Assembly: GCF_001189955.1 (NCBI RefSeq) | Contig: NZ_LFLT01000020.1 | Span: forward strand, 1 to 64,000 | Direction of reading: 5' to 3' | Length of the DNA: 64,000 bases | Origin: Herbaspirillum chlorophenolicum | GTDB lineage: Bacteria > Pseudomonadota > Gammaproteobacteria > Burkholderiales > Burkholderiaceae_D | In this document: positions 19,279 to 28,800 of the stretch, piece after piece | Layout of the letters: the number at the start of each line of letters is the position of its first letter | How positions within the stretch are numbered: position 1 is the stretch's first letter | Notes under the pieces: model-generated | Database searches by the model: none | Seen by the model: only the letters and a program-made list of their open reading frames with translations | What the model was told of the DNA's origin: nothing | Translations under genes and position numbers: made by a program

Positions 19279-20294
19279 GCACAATCGATTCCTTGCGCCG
19301 CGCTTTCCGTGCGCCGTGGTTTACCTCGGCGGTGACGGTGGCGCTGCTGGTGGTCATGCTGCTGCTGGGTGCGGTGGGCTATGACGGTTTCCTGTCGCCG
19401 CAGGTGATGTTGAACCTGCTGATCGACAACGGCTTTTTGCTGGTGGTGGCGATCGGCATGACCTTCGTGATCCTGTCCGGCGGCATCGACCTGTCGGTGG
19501 GCTCGGTGCTGGCGCTGTCGACCATGGTCGCGGCCTGGCTGCTGCAGACGGCGCACTGGCATCCGATCTTGGTGATCGTCACCGTGCTGGCGCTGGGCGC
19601 GGCGTTCGGCGCGGCGATGGGTGGGCTGATCCATTACTTCAAGTTGCAGGCCTTCATCGTCACGCTGGCCGGCATGTTCCTGGCGCGCGGCCTGTGCTAC
19701 CTGATCAGCATCAGCTCCATCACCATCGACGATCCCTTTTTCGTCGCCATGTCCCAGACCCGCATCGAGTTCGGCGGCTTGTTCATCTCGCCCAGCGTGG
19801 TGGTGGCGTTGGCGATGCTGGCGCTGGGCATCTGGCTGGCGCACTGCACGCGCTTCGGCCGCGCGGTGTACGCCATCGGCGGCAGCGAGCAGTCGGCCCT
19901 GCTGATGGGGTTGCCGGTGGGGCGCACCAAGGTACTGGTGTACGCCTTCTCCGGTTTTTGCGCGGCGCTGGGCGGCGTACTGTTTTCTTTCTACATGCTG
20001 TCGGGGTACGGCCTGCACGCACAGGGCGCCGAGCTTGATGCGATTGCCGCAGTGGTGATCGGCGGCACGCTCCTGACCGGCGGCTACGGTTACGTCGCCG
20101 GTACGCTGACCGGTGTGCTCATCCTCGGCGTGATCCAGACCCTGATCGCTTTCGACGGCACGCTGAGTTCGTGGTGGACCAAAATCTTCATCGGCGCCTT
20201 GCTGTTCGTGTTCTGCGTGGCGCAAAGGGTGATCTCGCTGGGCGCCCTGCGGGGCAAATCCGTGGCCGCGGAAAAGGTGCCGGCAACGGGCTGA
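19275..20294 (+). CDS. yjfF: Galactofuranose-type ABC transporter, permease 2
   Basis: 339 residues, CUT2 permease with GGIDLSVGSVLALS and ELDAIAAVVIGGTLLTGG. The ATG at 19275 overlaps the ytfT stop by four bases. Two different permease genes in one sugar importer is the E. coli ytf-yjfF arrangement. Last gene of the operon; no clear terminator follows. Confidence 0.93.
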   Translation: MSTIDSLRRAFRAPWFTSAVTVALLVVMLLLGAVGYDGFLSPQVMLNLLIDNGFLLVVAIGMTFVILSGGIDLSVGSVLALSTMVAAWLLQTAHWHPILVIVTVLALGAAFGAAMGGLIHYFKLQAFIVTLAGMFLARGLCYLISISSITIDDPFFVAMSQTRIEFGGLFISPSVVVALAMLALGIWLAHCTRFGRAVYAIGGSEQSALLMGLPVGRTKVLVYAFSGFCAALGGVLFSFYMLSGYGLHAQGAELDAIAAVVIGGTLLTGGYGYVAGTLTGVLILGVIQTLIAFDGTLSSWWTKIFIGALLFVFCVAQRVISLGALRGKSVAAEKVPATG

Positions 20295-20522
20295 AACCGC
20301 AGGTTTGTTCAGATAACTTAAAAGTTCTTTACATAGGGAGAGCTATACTAAAAACCATATCCATTACGCTTAAAAAATCATTAGAAATGTATTGGTAAAG
20401 ACATTAATGTAGAGGCCGCAAAACATAAACCCTAAGCTTCTGCATGAGTCGGATTATCGCGGCAGTGCGCGGCGGTGTTTTGAGAAGAACAACACGCCAC
20501 TTATAAACTGGAGACATACAAC

Positions 20523-21596
20523 ATGAAGATCAAATCGGTATTGACCGGGCTGGCGCTCGGCCTGGGCGTCACCCTGATGTCCATCAGCGCGCAAGTGAGC
20601 GCACAGAGCAAGGCGCTGGTCGGCGTGGCCATGCCAACCAAGTCCTCGGCACGCTGGATCGCCGACGGCAACAATATGGTCAAGGTCCTGAAGGAAAAGG
20701 GCTACAACACCGACCTGCAATATGCTGAAGACGACATTCCCAATCAGCTGTCGCAAATCGAAAACATGCTGACCAAGGGCGCCAAGGTACTGGTGATTGC
20801 CGCTATCGACGGCACCACCCTGACCGACGTGCTGCAGAAAGCTGCCGACAAGGGCGTCAAGGTCATCGCCTATGACCGCCTGATCCGCGGCTCCAAGAAC
20901 GTCGACTACTACGCCACCTTCGACAACTTCCAGGTCGGCGTGCTGCAGGCGCAGTCGCTGGAAAAGGGTCTGGGCCTGAAGGATGGCAAGGGTCCGTTCA
21001 ACATCGAACTGTTCGGCGGTTCGGCTGACGACAACAACGCCTTCTTCTTCTACAACGGCGCCATGTCGGTCCTGAAGCCTTACATCGACAGCGGCAAGCT
21101 GGTGGTGCGCAGCAAGCAGATGGGCATGGACAAGGTCGCGACCCTGCGCTGGGATGGCGCCACTGCCCAGGCCCGCATGGACAACCTGCTGTCGGCCTAC
21201 TACACCAATGCCAAGGTGAACGCAGTGCTGTCGCCGTATGACGGCATCTCGATCGGCATCCTGTCCTCGCTGCGCGGCGTCGGCTACGGTACCCCGCAAC
21301 AGCCGTTCCCGTACGTGTCCGGCCAGGATGCGGAAGTGCCATCGGTCAAGTCCATCATTCGCGGCGAGCAGTATTCGACCATCTTCAAGGACACCCGTGA
21401 ACTGGCGAAGGTTACCGTCGGCATGGTCGATGCAGTGCTGGGCGGCAAGCAGCCACAGATCAACGACACCAAGACCTACAACAACGGCGTGAAGGTCGTG
21501 CCTTCCTTCCTGTTGAAGCCGGTGGTGGTCGACAAGAGCAACTGGAAGCCGGTGCTGATCGACAGCGGTTATTACACCGAAGCGCAAGTTAAGTAA
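20523..21596 (+). CDS. chvE: ChvE-type multiple sugar-binding periplasmic protein
   Basis: 357 residues with a signal peptide of about 27 residues (ending VSAQ). It matches the ChvE/XylF-like family: [51 protein letters not shown] and [14 protein letters not shown]. ChvE-type proteins bind several aldoses (arabinose, galactose, glucose, xylose, fucose) for uptake. It heads chvE-gguA-gguB. Two stable hairpins follow the stop, so the binding protein mRNA is probably made in excess of the rest. Confidence 0.92.
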   Translation: MKIKSVLTGLALGLGVTLMSISAQVSAQSKALVGVAMPTKSSARWIADGNNMVKVLKEKGYNTDLQYAEDDIPNQLSQIENMLTKGAKVLVIAAIDGTTLTDVLQKAADKGVKVIAYDRLIRGSKNVDYYATFDNFQVGVLQAQSLEKGLGLKDGKGPFNIELFGGSADDNNAFFFYNGAMSVLKPYIDSGKLVVRSKQMGMDKVATLRWDGATAQARMDNLLSAYYTNAKVNAVLSPYDGISIGILSSLRGVGYGTPQQPFPYVSGQDAEVPSVKSIIRGEQYSTIFKDTRELAKVTVGMVDAVLGGKQPQINDTKTYNNGVKVVPSFLLKPVVVDKSNWKPVLIDSGYYTEAQVK

Positions 21597-21602
21597 GCCG
21601 GC

Positions 21603-21627
21603 CGGCCGCGGTGGGATGCCGCGGCCG
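21603..21627 (+). terminator. First hairpin between chvE and gguA
   Basis: CGGCCGCGG and CCGCGGCCG form a perfect 9-bp stem with a 7-base loop, a few bases after the chvE stop. No T run; likely protects the chvE 3' end. Confidence 0.5.
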
Positions 21628-21662
21628 CAACCGTTCGATTCAATACGTGAGGCAAGATCAGC

Positions 21663-21688
21663 ATAGTCCCGCACCTGTGCGGGACTAT
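21663..21688 (+). terminator. Second hairpin (partial terminator) between chvE and gguA
   Basis: ATAGTCCCGCA and TGCGGGACTAT form a perfect 11-bp stem with a four-base loop, followed by a weak T-containing stretch. It probably acts as a partial terminator or 3' stabiliser. Confidence 0.6.
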
Positions 21689-21791
21689 TGCGTTTAACGA
21701 TGTGTACCTGCGCAGCTTGCGCGGTGCAGGCGAAGTGAATCCCGGCAGCTTTCGCAAGACGGCGGCCGGTGCAGAACAAGAGGTCAGCATC

Positions 21792-23321
21792 ATGAACAAC
21801 ATTCTCGAAATGCGCGGCATCGAGAAAACCTTCCCCGGCGTGAAGGCACTCAACAATGTCAACCTGGCCGTGCGCGAAGGCGAGATCCACGCCGTCGTCG
21901 GCGAGAACGGCGCCGGCAAGTCGACGCTGATGAAGGTGCTCTCCGGCGTCTATCCCCACGGCACCTACTCGGGCGACATCGTCTACAAGGGCGACGTGCG
22001 TTCCTTCAAGGACATCCGCGACAGCGAACATCTCGGCATCATCATCATCCACCAGGAGCTGGCATTGGTGCCGCTGCTGTCGGTGATGGAAAACCTCTTC
22101 CTCGGCAACGAGCAGGTGCGCGGCGGCGTGATCGATTGGGAGAAATCCTATGTGCGCGCCAAGGAGCTGCTGGCCAAGGTCGGCCTGAAGGAATCGCCGC
22201 TGACGCTGGTGAACAACCTGGGCGTGGGCAAGCAGCAACTGATCGAGATCGCCAAGGCGCTGTCCAAGGAAGTCAAGCTGCTGATCCTGGACGAGCCTAC
22301 CGCCAGCCTCAACGAGAGCGACAGCGATGCGCTGCTGGAATTGCTGCTGGAACTGAAATCGCAGGGCATCTCTTCCATCCTGATTTCGCACAAGCTCAAC
22401 GAAATTTCCAAAGTGGCCGACTCCATCACGGTGCTGCGCGACGGCGCCACGGTGGATACCTTCGATTGCCGCGCCGAGCCGATCAGCGAAGACCGCATCA
22501 TCCAGAACATGGTCGGACGCGAGATGGCCGACCGCTATCCGCAGCGCGACCCGCACGTCGGCGACGTCATCTTCGAAGTGCGCGACTGGCGCGTGCACCA
22601 TCCGGTGCTGGTCGACCGCCTGGCGATCAAGGACGTCAACATGAGCGTGCGCGCCGGCGAGATCGTCGGCATCGCCGGCTTGATGGGATCGGGCCGCACC
22701 GAGCTGGCCAAGAGCATCTTCGGCCGCGCCTACGGCAAGAAGATCACGGGCCAGGCTTTCCTGCACGGCAAGGAAGTCGACTTGTCTACCATCCAGAAGG
22801 CAATCCGGCACGGCATCGCCTACGTCACCGAAGACCGCAAGGGCGACGGCCTGGTGCTGGAAGAAGACATCAAGAAGAACATCTCGCTGGCCAACCTGGG
22901 CGGCGTGTCCGAACGCACTGTGATCGATGAGGCGCGCGAGTACAAGGTCGCCAGCGATTTCAGGAGCCAGATGCGGATACGCTGTTCCAGCGTGCTGCAG
23001 AAAGTGGTCAACCTGTCCGGCGGCAACCAGCAGAAGGTGGTGCTTTCCAAGTGGCTGTTTTCCAGCCCGGAAGTGCTGATCCTGGACGAGCCCACCCGCG
23101 GCATCGATGTCGGCGCCAAGTTCGAGATCTACAACATCATCAGCAAGCTGGCCGCCGAGGGCAAGTGCATCATCATGATCTCGTCGGAAATGCCGGAACT
23201 GCTGGGCATGTGCGACCGCATCTACGTGATGAACGAAGGCCAGTTCGTGGGCCAGTTCGACCGCGGCGAGGCCAGCCAGGAAAGCATCATGCGCGCCATC
23301 ATGCGCAACAAGCGGATCTGA
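21792..23321 (+). CDS. gguA: Multiple sugar ABC transporter, tandem ATPase
   Basis: 509 residues from the ATG at 21792, giving the usual start [19 protein letters not shown]. Two ABC ATPase domains: Walker [10 protein letters not shown] and [12 protein letters not shown] in the first; [26 protein letters not shown] and [13 protein letters not shown] in the second. It energises uptake of sugars bound by ChvE. An earlier in-frame start at 21702 would add 30 residues spanning the hairpin tail and is rejected. Confidence 0.93.
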   Translation: MNNILEMRGIEKTFPGVKALNNVNLAVREGEIHAVVGENGAGKSTLMKVLSGVYPHGTYSGDIVYKGDVRSFKDIRDSEHLGIIIIHQELALVPLLSVMENLFLGNEQVRGGVIDWEKSYVRAKELLAKVGLKESPLTLVNNLGVGKQQLIEIAKALSKEVKLLILDEPTASLNESDSDALLELLLELKSQGISSILISHKLNEISKVADSITVLRDGATVDTFDCRAEPISEDRIIQNMVGREMADRYPQRDPHVGDVIFEVRDWRVHHPVLVDRLAIKDVNMSVRAGEIVGIAGLMGSGRTELAKSIFGRAYGKKITGQAFLHGKEVDLSTIQKAIRHGIAYVTEDRKGDGLVLEEDIKKNISLANLGGVSERTVIDEAREYKVASDFRSQMRIRCSSVLQKVVNLSGGNQQKVVLSKWLFSSPEVLILDEPTRGIDVGAKFEIYNIISKLAAEGKCIIMISSEMPELLGMCDRIYVMNEGQFVGQFDRGEASQESIMRAIMRNKRI

Positions 23322-23366
23322 GTATCCGGGCACAGAAAAGAATCCAAGCATCCAAGGAGCACCCAC

Positions 23367-24593
23367 ATGGAGACCATGAACATGAGCAAGAAAGAGTCGC
23401 TGGCGGCCAGCGGCACAACGGTCACGATGGCCGAAAAGAAGGATTACGCCGGTTTCCTGAAGAACAATATGCGCGAGTACGGCATGCTGCTGTCGCTGGT
23501 GGCAATCATGGCGTTCTTCCAGATCATGACCGACGGCACGCTGATGCGTCCGCTGAATCTGACCAACCTGGTGCTGCAGAACAGCTACATCGTGATCATG
23601 GCGCTGGGCATGCTGATGGTAATCGTGGCCGGCCACATCGACCTCTCGGTGGGCTCGGTGGTAGGCCTGATCGGCGCGCTGGCGGCGGTGCTGATGGTGG
23701 ATTACGGCTGGGACTTCGTCAGCGCTTCGGTGGTTTGTATCATCGCCGGTGCAGTGATCGGCGCGGCACAAGGTTACTGGATCGCCTATTTCAAGATTCC
23801 ATCCTTCATCGTCACGCTGGCCGGCATGCTGGTGTTCAAGGGCATGGCGCTGGCCTTGCTGCAGGGCCAGTCGCTGGGCCCGTTCCCGCCGGCCTTCCAG
23901 ATGCTGTCTTCGGGTTTCATTCCTGAACTGACCGGCAACATGCAGTTCCGTACCACGTCGCTGGTGGTCGGCATAATCGCCGCCGTGGTGCTGATCGTGA
24001 CCAGGATCCATGGCCGCCGCAAGCAGACCAAGCACGGCATGGAAGATGAACCGCAACTGTTCTTCCTGGTCAAGAACGGCCTGTTCGCCATCGCCATCAT
24101 CGCCTTCAGCTACCTCCTGGCGACCTATCGCGGCATGCCCAATGTGCTGATCATCATGTTCGCGCTGATGGTGCTGTACACCTTCATCACCAACCGCACC
24201 ACGCTGGGCCGCCGCGTCTATGCGGTGGGCGGCAACGAGAAGGCCGCCAAGCTGTCCGGCATCAAGACCGAGCGCGTTTCTTTCCTGACCTTCGTCAATA
24301 TGGGCGTGCTGGCGGCGCTGGCAGGCCTGATCTTCGCGGCGCGCCTGAACACTGCGACGCCCAAGGCCGGCCTCGGTTTCGAGCTGGACGTGATCGCAGC
24401 CTGCTTCATCGGCGGCGCCTCGGCATCGGGCGGCGTCGGCAAGGTGATGGGCGCGGTCATCGGCGCCTTCATCATGGGTGTGATGAACAACGGCATGTCC
24501 ATCATGGGCATCGGCATCGACTACCAGCAAATGATCAAGGGCTTCGTGCTGCTGATGGCAGTGTGCTTCGACGTATATAACAAGAACAAGTAA
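23367..24593 (+). CDS. gguB: Multiple sugar ABC transporter, permease
   Basis: 408 residues, longer than typical CUT2 permeases because of a hydrophilic stretch near residues 214-228 (HGRRKQTKHG), as in GguB/XylH-type proteins. Motifs GHIDLSVGSVVGLIGA and ELDVIAACFIGGASASGG. Strong ribosome binding site AAGGAG. Ends the importer operon and is followed by a strong stem-loop at 24605. Confidence 0.92.
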   Translation: METMNMSKKESLAASGTTVTMAEKKDYAGFLKNNMREYGMLLSLVAIMAFFQIMTDGTLMRPLNLTNLVLQNSYIVIMALGMLMVIVAGHIDLSVGSVVGLIGALAAVLMVDYGWDFVSASVVCIIAGAVIGAAQGYWIAYFKIPSFIVTLAGMLVFKGMALALLQGQSLGPFPPAFQMLSSGFIPELTGNMQFRTTSLVVGIIAAVVLIVTRIHGRRKQTKHGMEDEPQLFFLVKNGLFAIAIIAFSYLLATYRGMPNVLIIMFALMVLYTFITNRTTLGRRVYAVGGNEKAAKLSGIKTERVSFLTFVNMGVLAALAGLIFAARLNTATPKAGLGFELDVIAACFIGGASASGGVGKVMGAVIGAFIMGVMNNGMSIMGIGIDYQQMIKGFVLLMAVCFDVYNKNK

Positions 24594-24604
24594 GGCCGGG
24601 AAAA

Positions 24605-24635
24605 CACAAGGCGGGCCACGATGGCCCGCCTTGTG
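24605..24635 (+). terminator. 14-bp perfect stem-loop after gguB
   Basis: CACAAGGCGGGCCA and TGGCCCGCCTTGTG with a three-base loop. Very stable but without a T tract, so read-through into the dehydratase gene 38 bases later is likely. Confidence 0.6.
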
Positions 24636-24673
24636 CATTCAGGAACCATCTTCAAGACATCAGGAATCCCACA

Positions 24674-26434
24674 ATGAGCAGTAACGACACGAAAGACAAG
24701 AGCCGCAAGCTGCGCTCGGCCAGCTGGTTCGGCACCGCCGACAAGAATGGCTTCATGTATCGCAGCTGGATGAAGAACCAGGGCATTCCCGACCACGAGT
24801 TCCAGGGCAAGCCGGTGATCGGCATCTGCAACACCTGGTCGGAGCTGACGCCCTGCAACGCGCACTTCCGCAAGATCGCCGAGCACGTGCGGCGCGGCAT
24901 TATCGAGGCCGGCGGTTTCCCGGTGGAGTTCCCGGTGTTCTCCAACGGCGAATCCAACCTGCGCCCGACTGCGATGCTCACGCGCAACCTGGCCAGCATG
25001 GACGTCGAGGAATCGATCCGCGGCAATCCGATCGACGGCGTAGTGCTGCTGACCGGCTGCGACAAGACTACCCCGGCGTTGCTGATGGGCGCGGCCAGCG
25101 TGAACGTGCCGGCCATCGTCGTGACCGGCGGCCCGATGCTCAACGGCAAGCACCAGGGGCGCGATATCGGTTCCGGCACCGTGGTGTGGCAGTTGTCCGA
25201 ACAGGTCAAGGCGGGCGAGATCAGCATCCACGATTTCATGGCGGCCGAGGCTGGCATGTCGCGTTCGGCCGGCACTTGCAACACCATGGGTACTGCTTCG
25301 ACCATGGCCTGTATGGCCGAGTCGCTGGGCGTGTCATTGCCGCACAATGCCGCCATTCCCGCAGTCGATGCGCGCCGCTATGTGCTCGCGCACTTGTCCG
25401 GCATGCGCATCGTCGACATGGTGTGGGAAGACCTGACGCTGTCCAAGATCCTGACCCGCAAGGCGTTTGAAAACGCCATCCGCACCAACGCCGCCATCGG
25501 CGGTTCCACCAATGCGGTGATCCATTTGAAGGCGATCGCCGGCCGCATTGGCGTCGACCTGGAACTGGAAGACTGGACCCGTATCGGCCGCGGTACGCCG
25601 ACCATCGTCGACCTGCAGCCATCGGGCCGCTACCTGATGGAAGAGTTTTACTACGCGGGTGGCCTGCCGGCGGTGATGCGCCGCCTGGGCGAAGCCAACC
25701 TGCTGCCGCATCCGGATGCGCTGACCGCCAACGGCAAGACCATGTGGGACAACGTCAAGGACGCGCCGATCTACAACGATGAAGTGGTGCGCCCGCTGGC
25801 CAAGCCGCTGATCGAGGATGGCGGCATGTGCATCCTGCGCGGCAACCTGGCGCCGCGCGGCGCTGTGTTGAAGCCTTCAGCAGCATCGCCGGAGCTGATG
25901 AAGCATCGCGGCCGGGCCGTGGTGTTCGAAGACTTCGCGCACTACAAGGAGCGCATCAACGATCCTGAATTGGATGTCGATGCAAGCTGCGTGCTGGTGA
26001 TGAAGAATTGCGGTCCCAAAGGCTACCCCGGCATGGCCGAGGTCGGCAACATGGGCTTGCCGCCCAAGGTGTTGGCGACCGGCGTGAAGGACATGGTGCG
26101 TATCTCGGATGCGCGCATGAGCGGCACGGCCTATGGCACCGTGATCCTGCATGTGGCGCCGGAAGCTGCAGCTGGCGGACCGCTGGGCATCGTGCAGGAC
26201 GGCGACTTCATCGAGCTCGATGCCTACGCCGGCAGGTTGCAGCTCGACATCAGCGATGAAGAGATGGCGCGCCGCCAGGCCGAGCGCGCCGCCAAACTGG
26301 CCGCGCAGCAGCCGGCGATGGCCGGCGGCTACCAGTCGCTGTACGTCGACCGCGTCTTGCAGGCGGACCAGGGATGCGATTTCGATTTCCTGGTCGGTTG
26401 CCGTGGCGCAGCCGTCCCCAAGCATTCGCATTGA
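24674..26434 (+). CDS. IlvD/Edd-family sugar-acid dehydratase, L-arabinonate type
   Basis: 586 residues. Cysteines at 61 (TPCNAH), 129 (TGCDKTTP) and 202 (AGTCNTMG) match the number and spacing of the [2Fe-2S] ligands known for Rhizobium L-arabinonate dehydratase. The start RKLRSASWFG is also typical of pentonate/hexonate dehydratases rather than IlvD. It would turn L-arabinonate (or D-xylonate, D-fuconate, D-galactonate) into the 2-keto-3-deoxy acid. It lies between the ChvE-Ggu importer and a sugar 1-dehydrogenase. Exact substrate cannot be settled from sequence. Confidence 0.88.
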   Translation: MSSNDTKDKSRKLRSASWFGTADKNGFMYRSWMKNQGIPDHEFQGKPVIGICNTWSELTPCNAHFRKIAEHVRRGIIEAGGFPVEFPVFSNGESNLRPTAMLTRNLASMDVEESIRGNPIDGVVLLTGCDKTTPALLMGAASVNVPAIVVTGGPMLNGKHQGRDIGSGTVVWQLSEQVKAGEISIHDFMAAEAGMSRSAGTCNTMGTASTMACMAESLGVSLPHNAAIPAVDARRYVLAHLSGMRIVDMVWEDLTLSKILTRKAFENAIRTNAAIGGSTNAVIHLKAIAGRIGVDLELEDWTRIGRGTPTIVDLQPSGRYLMEEFYYAGGLPAVMRRLGEANLLPHPDALTANGKTMWDNVKDAPIYNDEVVRPLAKPLIEDGGMCILRGNLAPRGAVLKPSAASPELMKHRGRAVVFEDFAHYKERINDPELDVDASCVLVMKNCGPKGYPGMAEVGNMGLPPKVLATGVKDMVRISDARMSGTAYGTVILHVAPEAAAGGPLGIVQDGDFIELDAYAGRLQLDISDEEMARRQAERAAKLAAQQPAMAGGYQSLYVDRVLQADQGCDFDFLVGCRGAAVPKHSH

Positions 26435-26500
26435 GTAAGTAACCGGAACAATCAAACAATGCGCCGGCGTCGCCATGAGGCCGGCCACCAAGGAGAAAAG

Positions 26501-27277
26501 ATGAGCAGCAACGCACAACTCGCCAGCTTCCCCAGCCTCAAGGGAAAGCGCGTTTTCATCACGGGCGGCGGTACCGGTATCGGCGCTGCAATCGTCAGCG
26601 CTTTTGCCGAGCAGGGCGCGCATGTAGCCTTCGTCGATATTGCGAAAGAGCCCAGCGAAGCGCTGTGCCAGGAGCTGGCGCAAGCGGGCTTTCCCAGGCC
26701 GTTGTTCCGTCATTGCGACCTGCGCGACATTCCTGCTTTCCAGAAAACCATTGCCGAGCTGCATGGCGAGGTCGGCGATTTCGACGTACTGGTTAACAAT
26801 GCCGCGAACGACGAGCGCCACAAGCTGGAAGAGGTGACCCTGGATTACTGGAACGACCGCATCGCCATCAACCAGCGCCCGTCCTTCTTCGCCGTGCAAT
26901 CGGTGGTGGAAGGCATGAAGCGCCGCGGTGGCGGTTCCATCATCAACTTCAGTTCGATCAGCTGGCATCAGTCCGGCGGTGGCTTCCCGGTCTACACCAC
27001 GGCCAAGGCATCGACCTTGGGTCTGACCCGCGGCCTGGCGCGCGACCTCGGCCCGCATAAGATCCGCGTCAACACCGTCACGCCGGGCTGGGTCATGACC
27101 GAGCGCCAGATCAAGCTGTGGCTGGATGAAGAGGGCAAGAAGGCGATCGCGCGCAATCAGTGCCTGCAAGGAGAACTGCTGCCCTGGCACCTGGCGCGCA
27201 TGGTGCTGTTCCTGGCAGCCGACGATAGTGCAATGTGCACGGCGCAGGAATTCATCGTCGATGCCGGATGGGTGTGA
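26501..27277 (+). CDS. SDR sugar 1-dehydrogenase (XylB-like aldose dehydrogenase)
   Basis: 258 residues from the ATG at 26501 with AAGGAG upstream. Classical short-chain dehydrogenase: cofactor motif TGGGTGIG, NNAAND, and the catalytic set S in NFSSISWH with YTTAK. Features such as FPSLKGKRVFITGGGTGIGA, the SISWH segment and the ending EFIVDAGWV resemble Caulobacter D-xylose dehydrogenase XylB. It likely oxidises an aldose (arabinose, xylose or galactose) at C1 to the lactone with NAD(P). Same operon as the dehydratase, 66 bases downstream. Confidence 0.85.
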   Translation: MSSNAQLASFPSLKGKRVFITGGGTGIGAAIVSAFAEQGAHVAFVDIAKEPSEALCQELAQAGFPRPLFRHCDLRDIPAFQKTIAELHGEVGDFDVLVNNAANDERHKLEEVTLDYWNDRIAINQRPSFFAVQSVVEGMKRRGGGSIINFSSISWHQSGGGFPVYTTAKASTLGLTRGLARDLGPHKIRVNTVTPGWVMTERQIKLWLDEEGKKAIARNQCLQGELLPWHLARMVLFLAADDSAMCTAQEFIVDAGWV

Positions 27278-27320
27278 TGCTGTTTGCCGGATATCGAAAC
27301 TGATATCCCGGTTGCCCGCC

Positions 27321-27359
27321 AATGAAAAAGAGTCGCCCGGATGGCGGCTCTTTTTCATT
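27321..27359 (+). terminator. Rho-independent terminator after the SDR gene
   Basis: A 17-bp stem with one G-U type mismatch, containing GAGTCGCC/GGCGGCTC and ending in TTTTT. Confidence 0.85.
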
Positions 27360-27536
27360 TCCGGGAGGTAGCAATGCTGTGGGCGATGCCTGGAGTGTGG
27401 TGCCGATGCCGCATTCGATCAGTATTCAATACAGCATTTCAGTTTGGCTTACTCTTCCTTACATTTCTTAAAAAAACTCCGCGTCGCGGTGCCGTCGGCC
27501 GGCAGCATAATGTGTCGCAAAGAAGCGCTGCGCCGC

Positions 27537-28478
27537 TTAGTAGATCATTTTCGCGACTTCGCGTATCGCCTGCAGCAACATGGTGGCGCCGGGAGAGAGC
27601 AGGTTGTCTTGGCGCGTGATGATGCCGAAGCCGGACATGCGGCAGGGCAGTTCGATGGGGAGGATATCCATCAGGCGTGCCTGGGTGTAATAGCGTGCGA
27701 CTTCGGTCGGCATGGCATACAGGAAGTCGGTTTGCTGCAACAGGCTGGTGATGAACAGGATCGCAGTGGTGTCGACCACATTGGATGGCGGCGCCAGGCC
27801 TTCCTCGCGAAACATCTGGTCGCAGCGCGCGCGCAAGATGCTGCCTTTGGGTGCCAGGATCCAGGGTTCGTTGGCCAGGTCCGACAGCTTGAGGTCGGTG
27901 TGCGCATGCAACGGGTGGCCTACGCGCGCCACGGCGCACACGGGCTCGTCGGCCAGTTCCTGGTAGTGCAGGCCGTGCTTGGCTTCTTCATCGAGAATGC
28001 GGCCGATGATGAAATCCAGTTCGCCGTGCAGCAGCCGCGACAGCAGGATGTTGCTGCTTTCCACTTCCACGCCGATGCGCAGCATCGGCGCCTGTTCCTT
28101 CACGCGTGCAATCGCCGGAGGCAGCAGCGCCATGCCCGGCGACAGGATTACACCCACATCCACCTGGCCCGAGAGGCCGGACTTCAGCGCCACGATATCT
28201 TCATGCGCCTTGGACAGGCTGGTCAGCGCCATGCGCGCGTGGCGGATCATCGCCTCGCCGTAGATGGTAGGCCGCATGCCGCGCGGCAAGCGTTCGAACA
28301 GCGAGACTCCCAGCATGTCTTCCAGATCCTTGAGCTGCTTGGAGGCGGCCGGCTGGGTCATGTTCAGCTCGCTGGAGGCGCGGTGGATGTTGCGTGTGTC
28401 GTCGAGGGCGATTAGCAGAAGGAGTTGGCGTGTCTTCAATCGCGCCCGGAGAAACCAGTTGGGGTCACTGTTTTTCAT
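27537..28478 (-). CDS. LysR-family regulator, GbpR-like
   Basis: 313 residues: an N-terminal winged helix (TRQLLLLIALDDTRNIHRA through AASKQLKDLEDMLGV, residues about 16-70) and a LysR effector domain. The RLPRGMRPTIYGEAMIRHARM region is characteristic of the GbpR (galactose-binding protein regulator) subgroup, which controls chvE-type genes in Agrobacterium and Azospirillum. Here it is convergent with the dehydratase/SDR genes and divergent from a porin gene, so it probably regulates the sugar cluster in response to sugars (inference). Confidence 0.88.
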   Translation of the reverse strand: MKNSDPNWFLRARLKTRQLLLLIALDDTRNIHRASSELNMTQPAASKQLKDLEDMLGVSLFERLPRGMRPTIYGEAMIRHARMALTSLSKAHEDIVALKSGLSGQVDVGVILSPGMALLPPAIARVKEQAPMLRIGVEVESSNILLSRLLHGELDFIIGRILDEEAKHGLHYQELADEPVCAVARVGHPLHAHTDLKLSDLANEPWILAPKGSILRARCDQMFREEGLAPPSNVVDTTAILFITSLLQQTDFLYAMPTEVARYYTQARLMDILPIELPCRMSGFGIITRQDNLLSPGATMLLQAIREVAKMIY

Positions 28479-28800
28479 ATGCCTCCGCGGAGCCTTTGTT
28501 TTAAATTTTTTACTTGGAATTTTTTGCTGCGAATGATGATATCAAATCGCATATCGGAATTGCGAAAGAATTCATTGGAAAGACATGAACCGAATACTTA
28601 GTATCTAGCCACATTCCAAGCACGCAAAAATAAACGAACGCAGCGTTTGGGATGGGTAGAGAAGGTCGGGCAGCACCATAAACAAAAAGTTGGGAGACTG
28701 TCAGGATCGAGTCAGGTCCGAATGGTCAAGAGTGCGAGCTTGCACGACCAAAGCCCACCGACGAAAAAAATTTAAACAGCAATATCCACGGAGACTATTC
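28479..28800. other. Divergent intergenic region, LysR regulator and porin
   Basis: 322 bases, AT-rich near 28500-28600, with several ATATC/GATAT half-palindromes (28538-28558) that could be LysR-type sites. It must hold the promoters of both genes. No small gene or RNA was recognised. Confidence 0.45.

Noticed and set aside
20454..24638. Minus-strand open frame of 1394 codons
   Set aside because: It runs antisense through chvE, gguA and gguB, which have clear family matches; high GC content leaves antisense frames open, and the translation shows no domain features.
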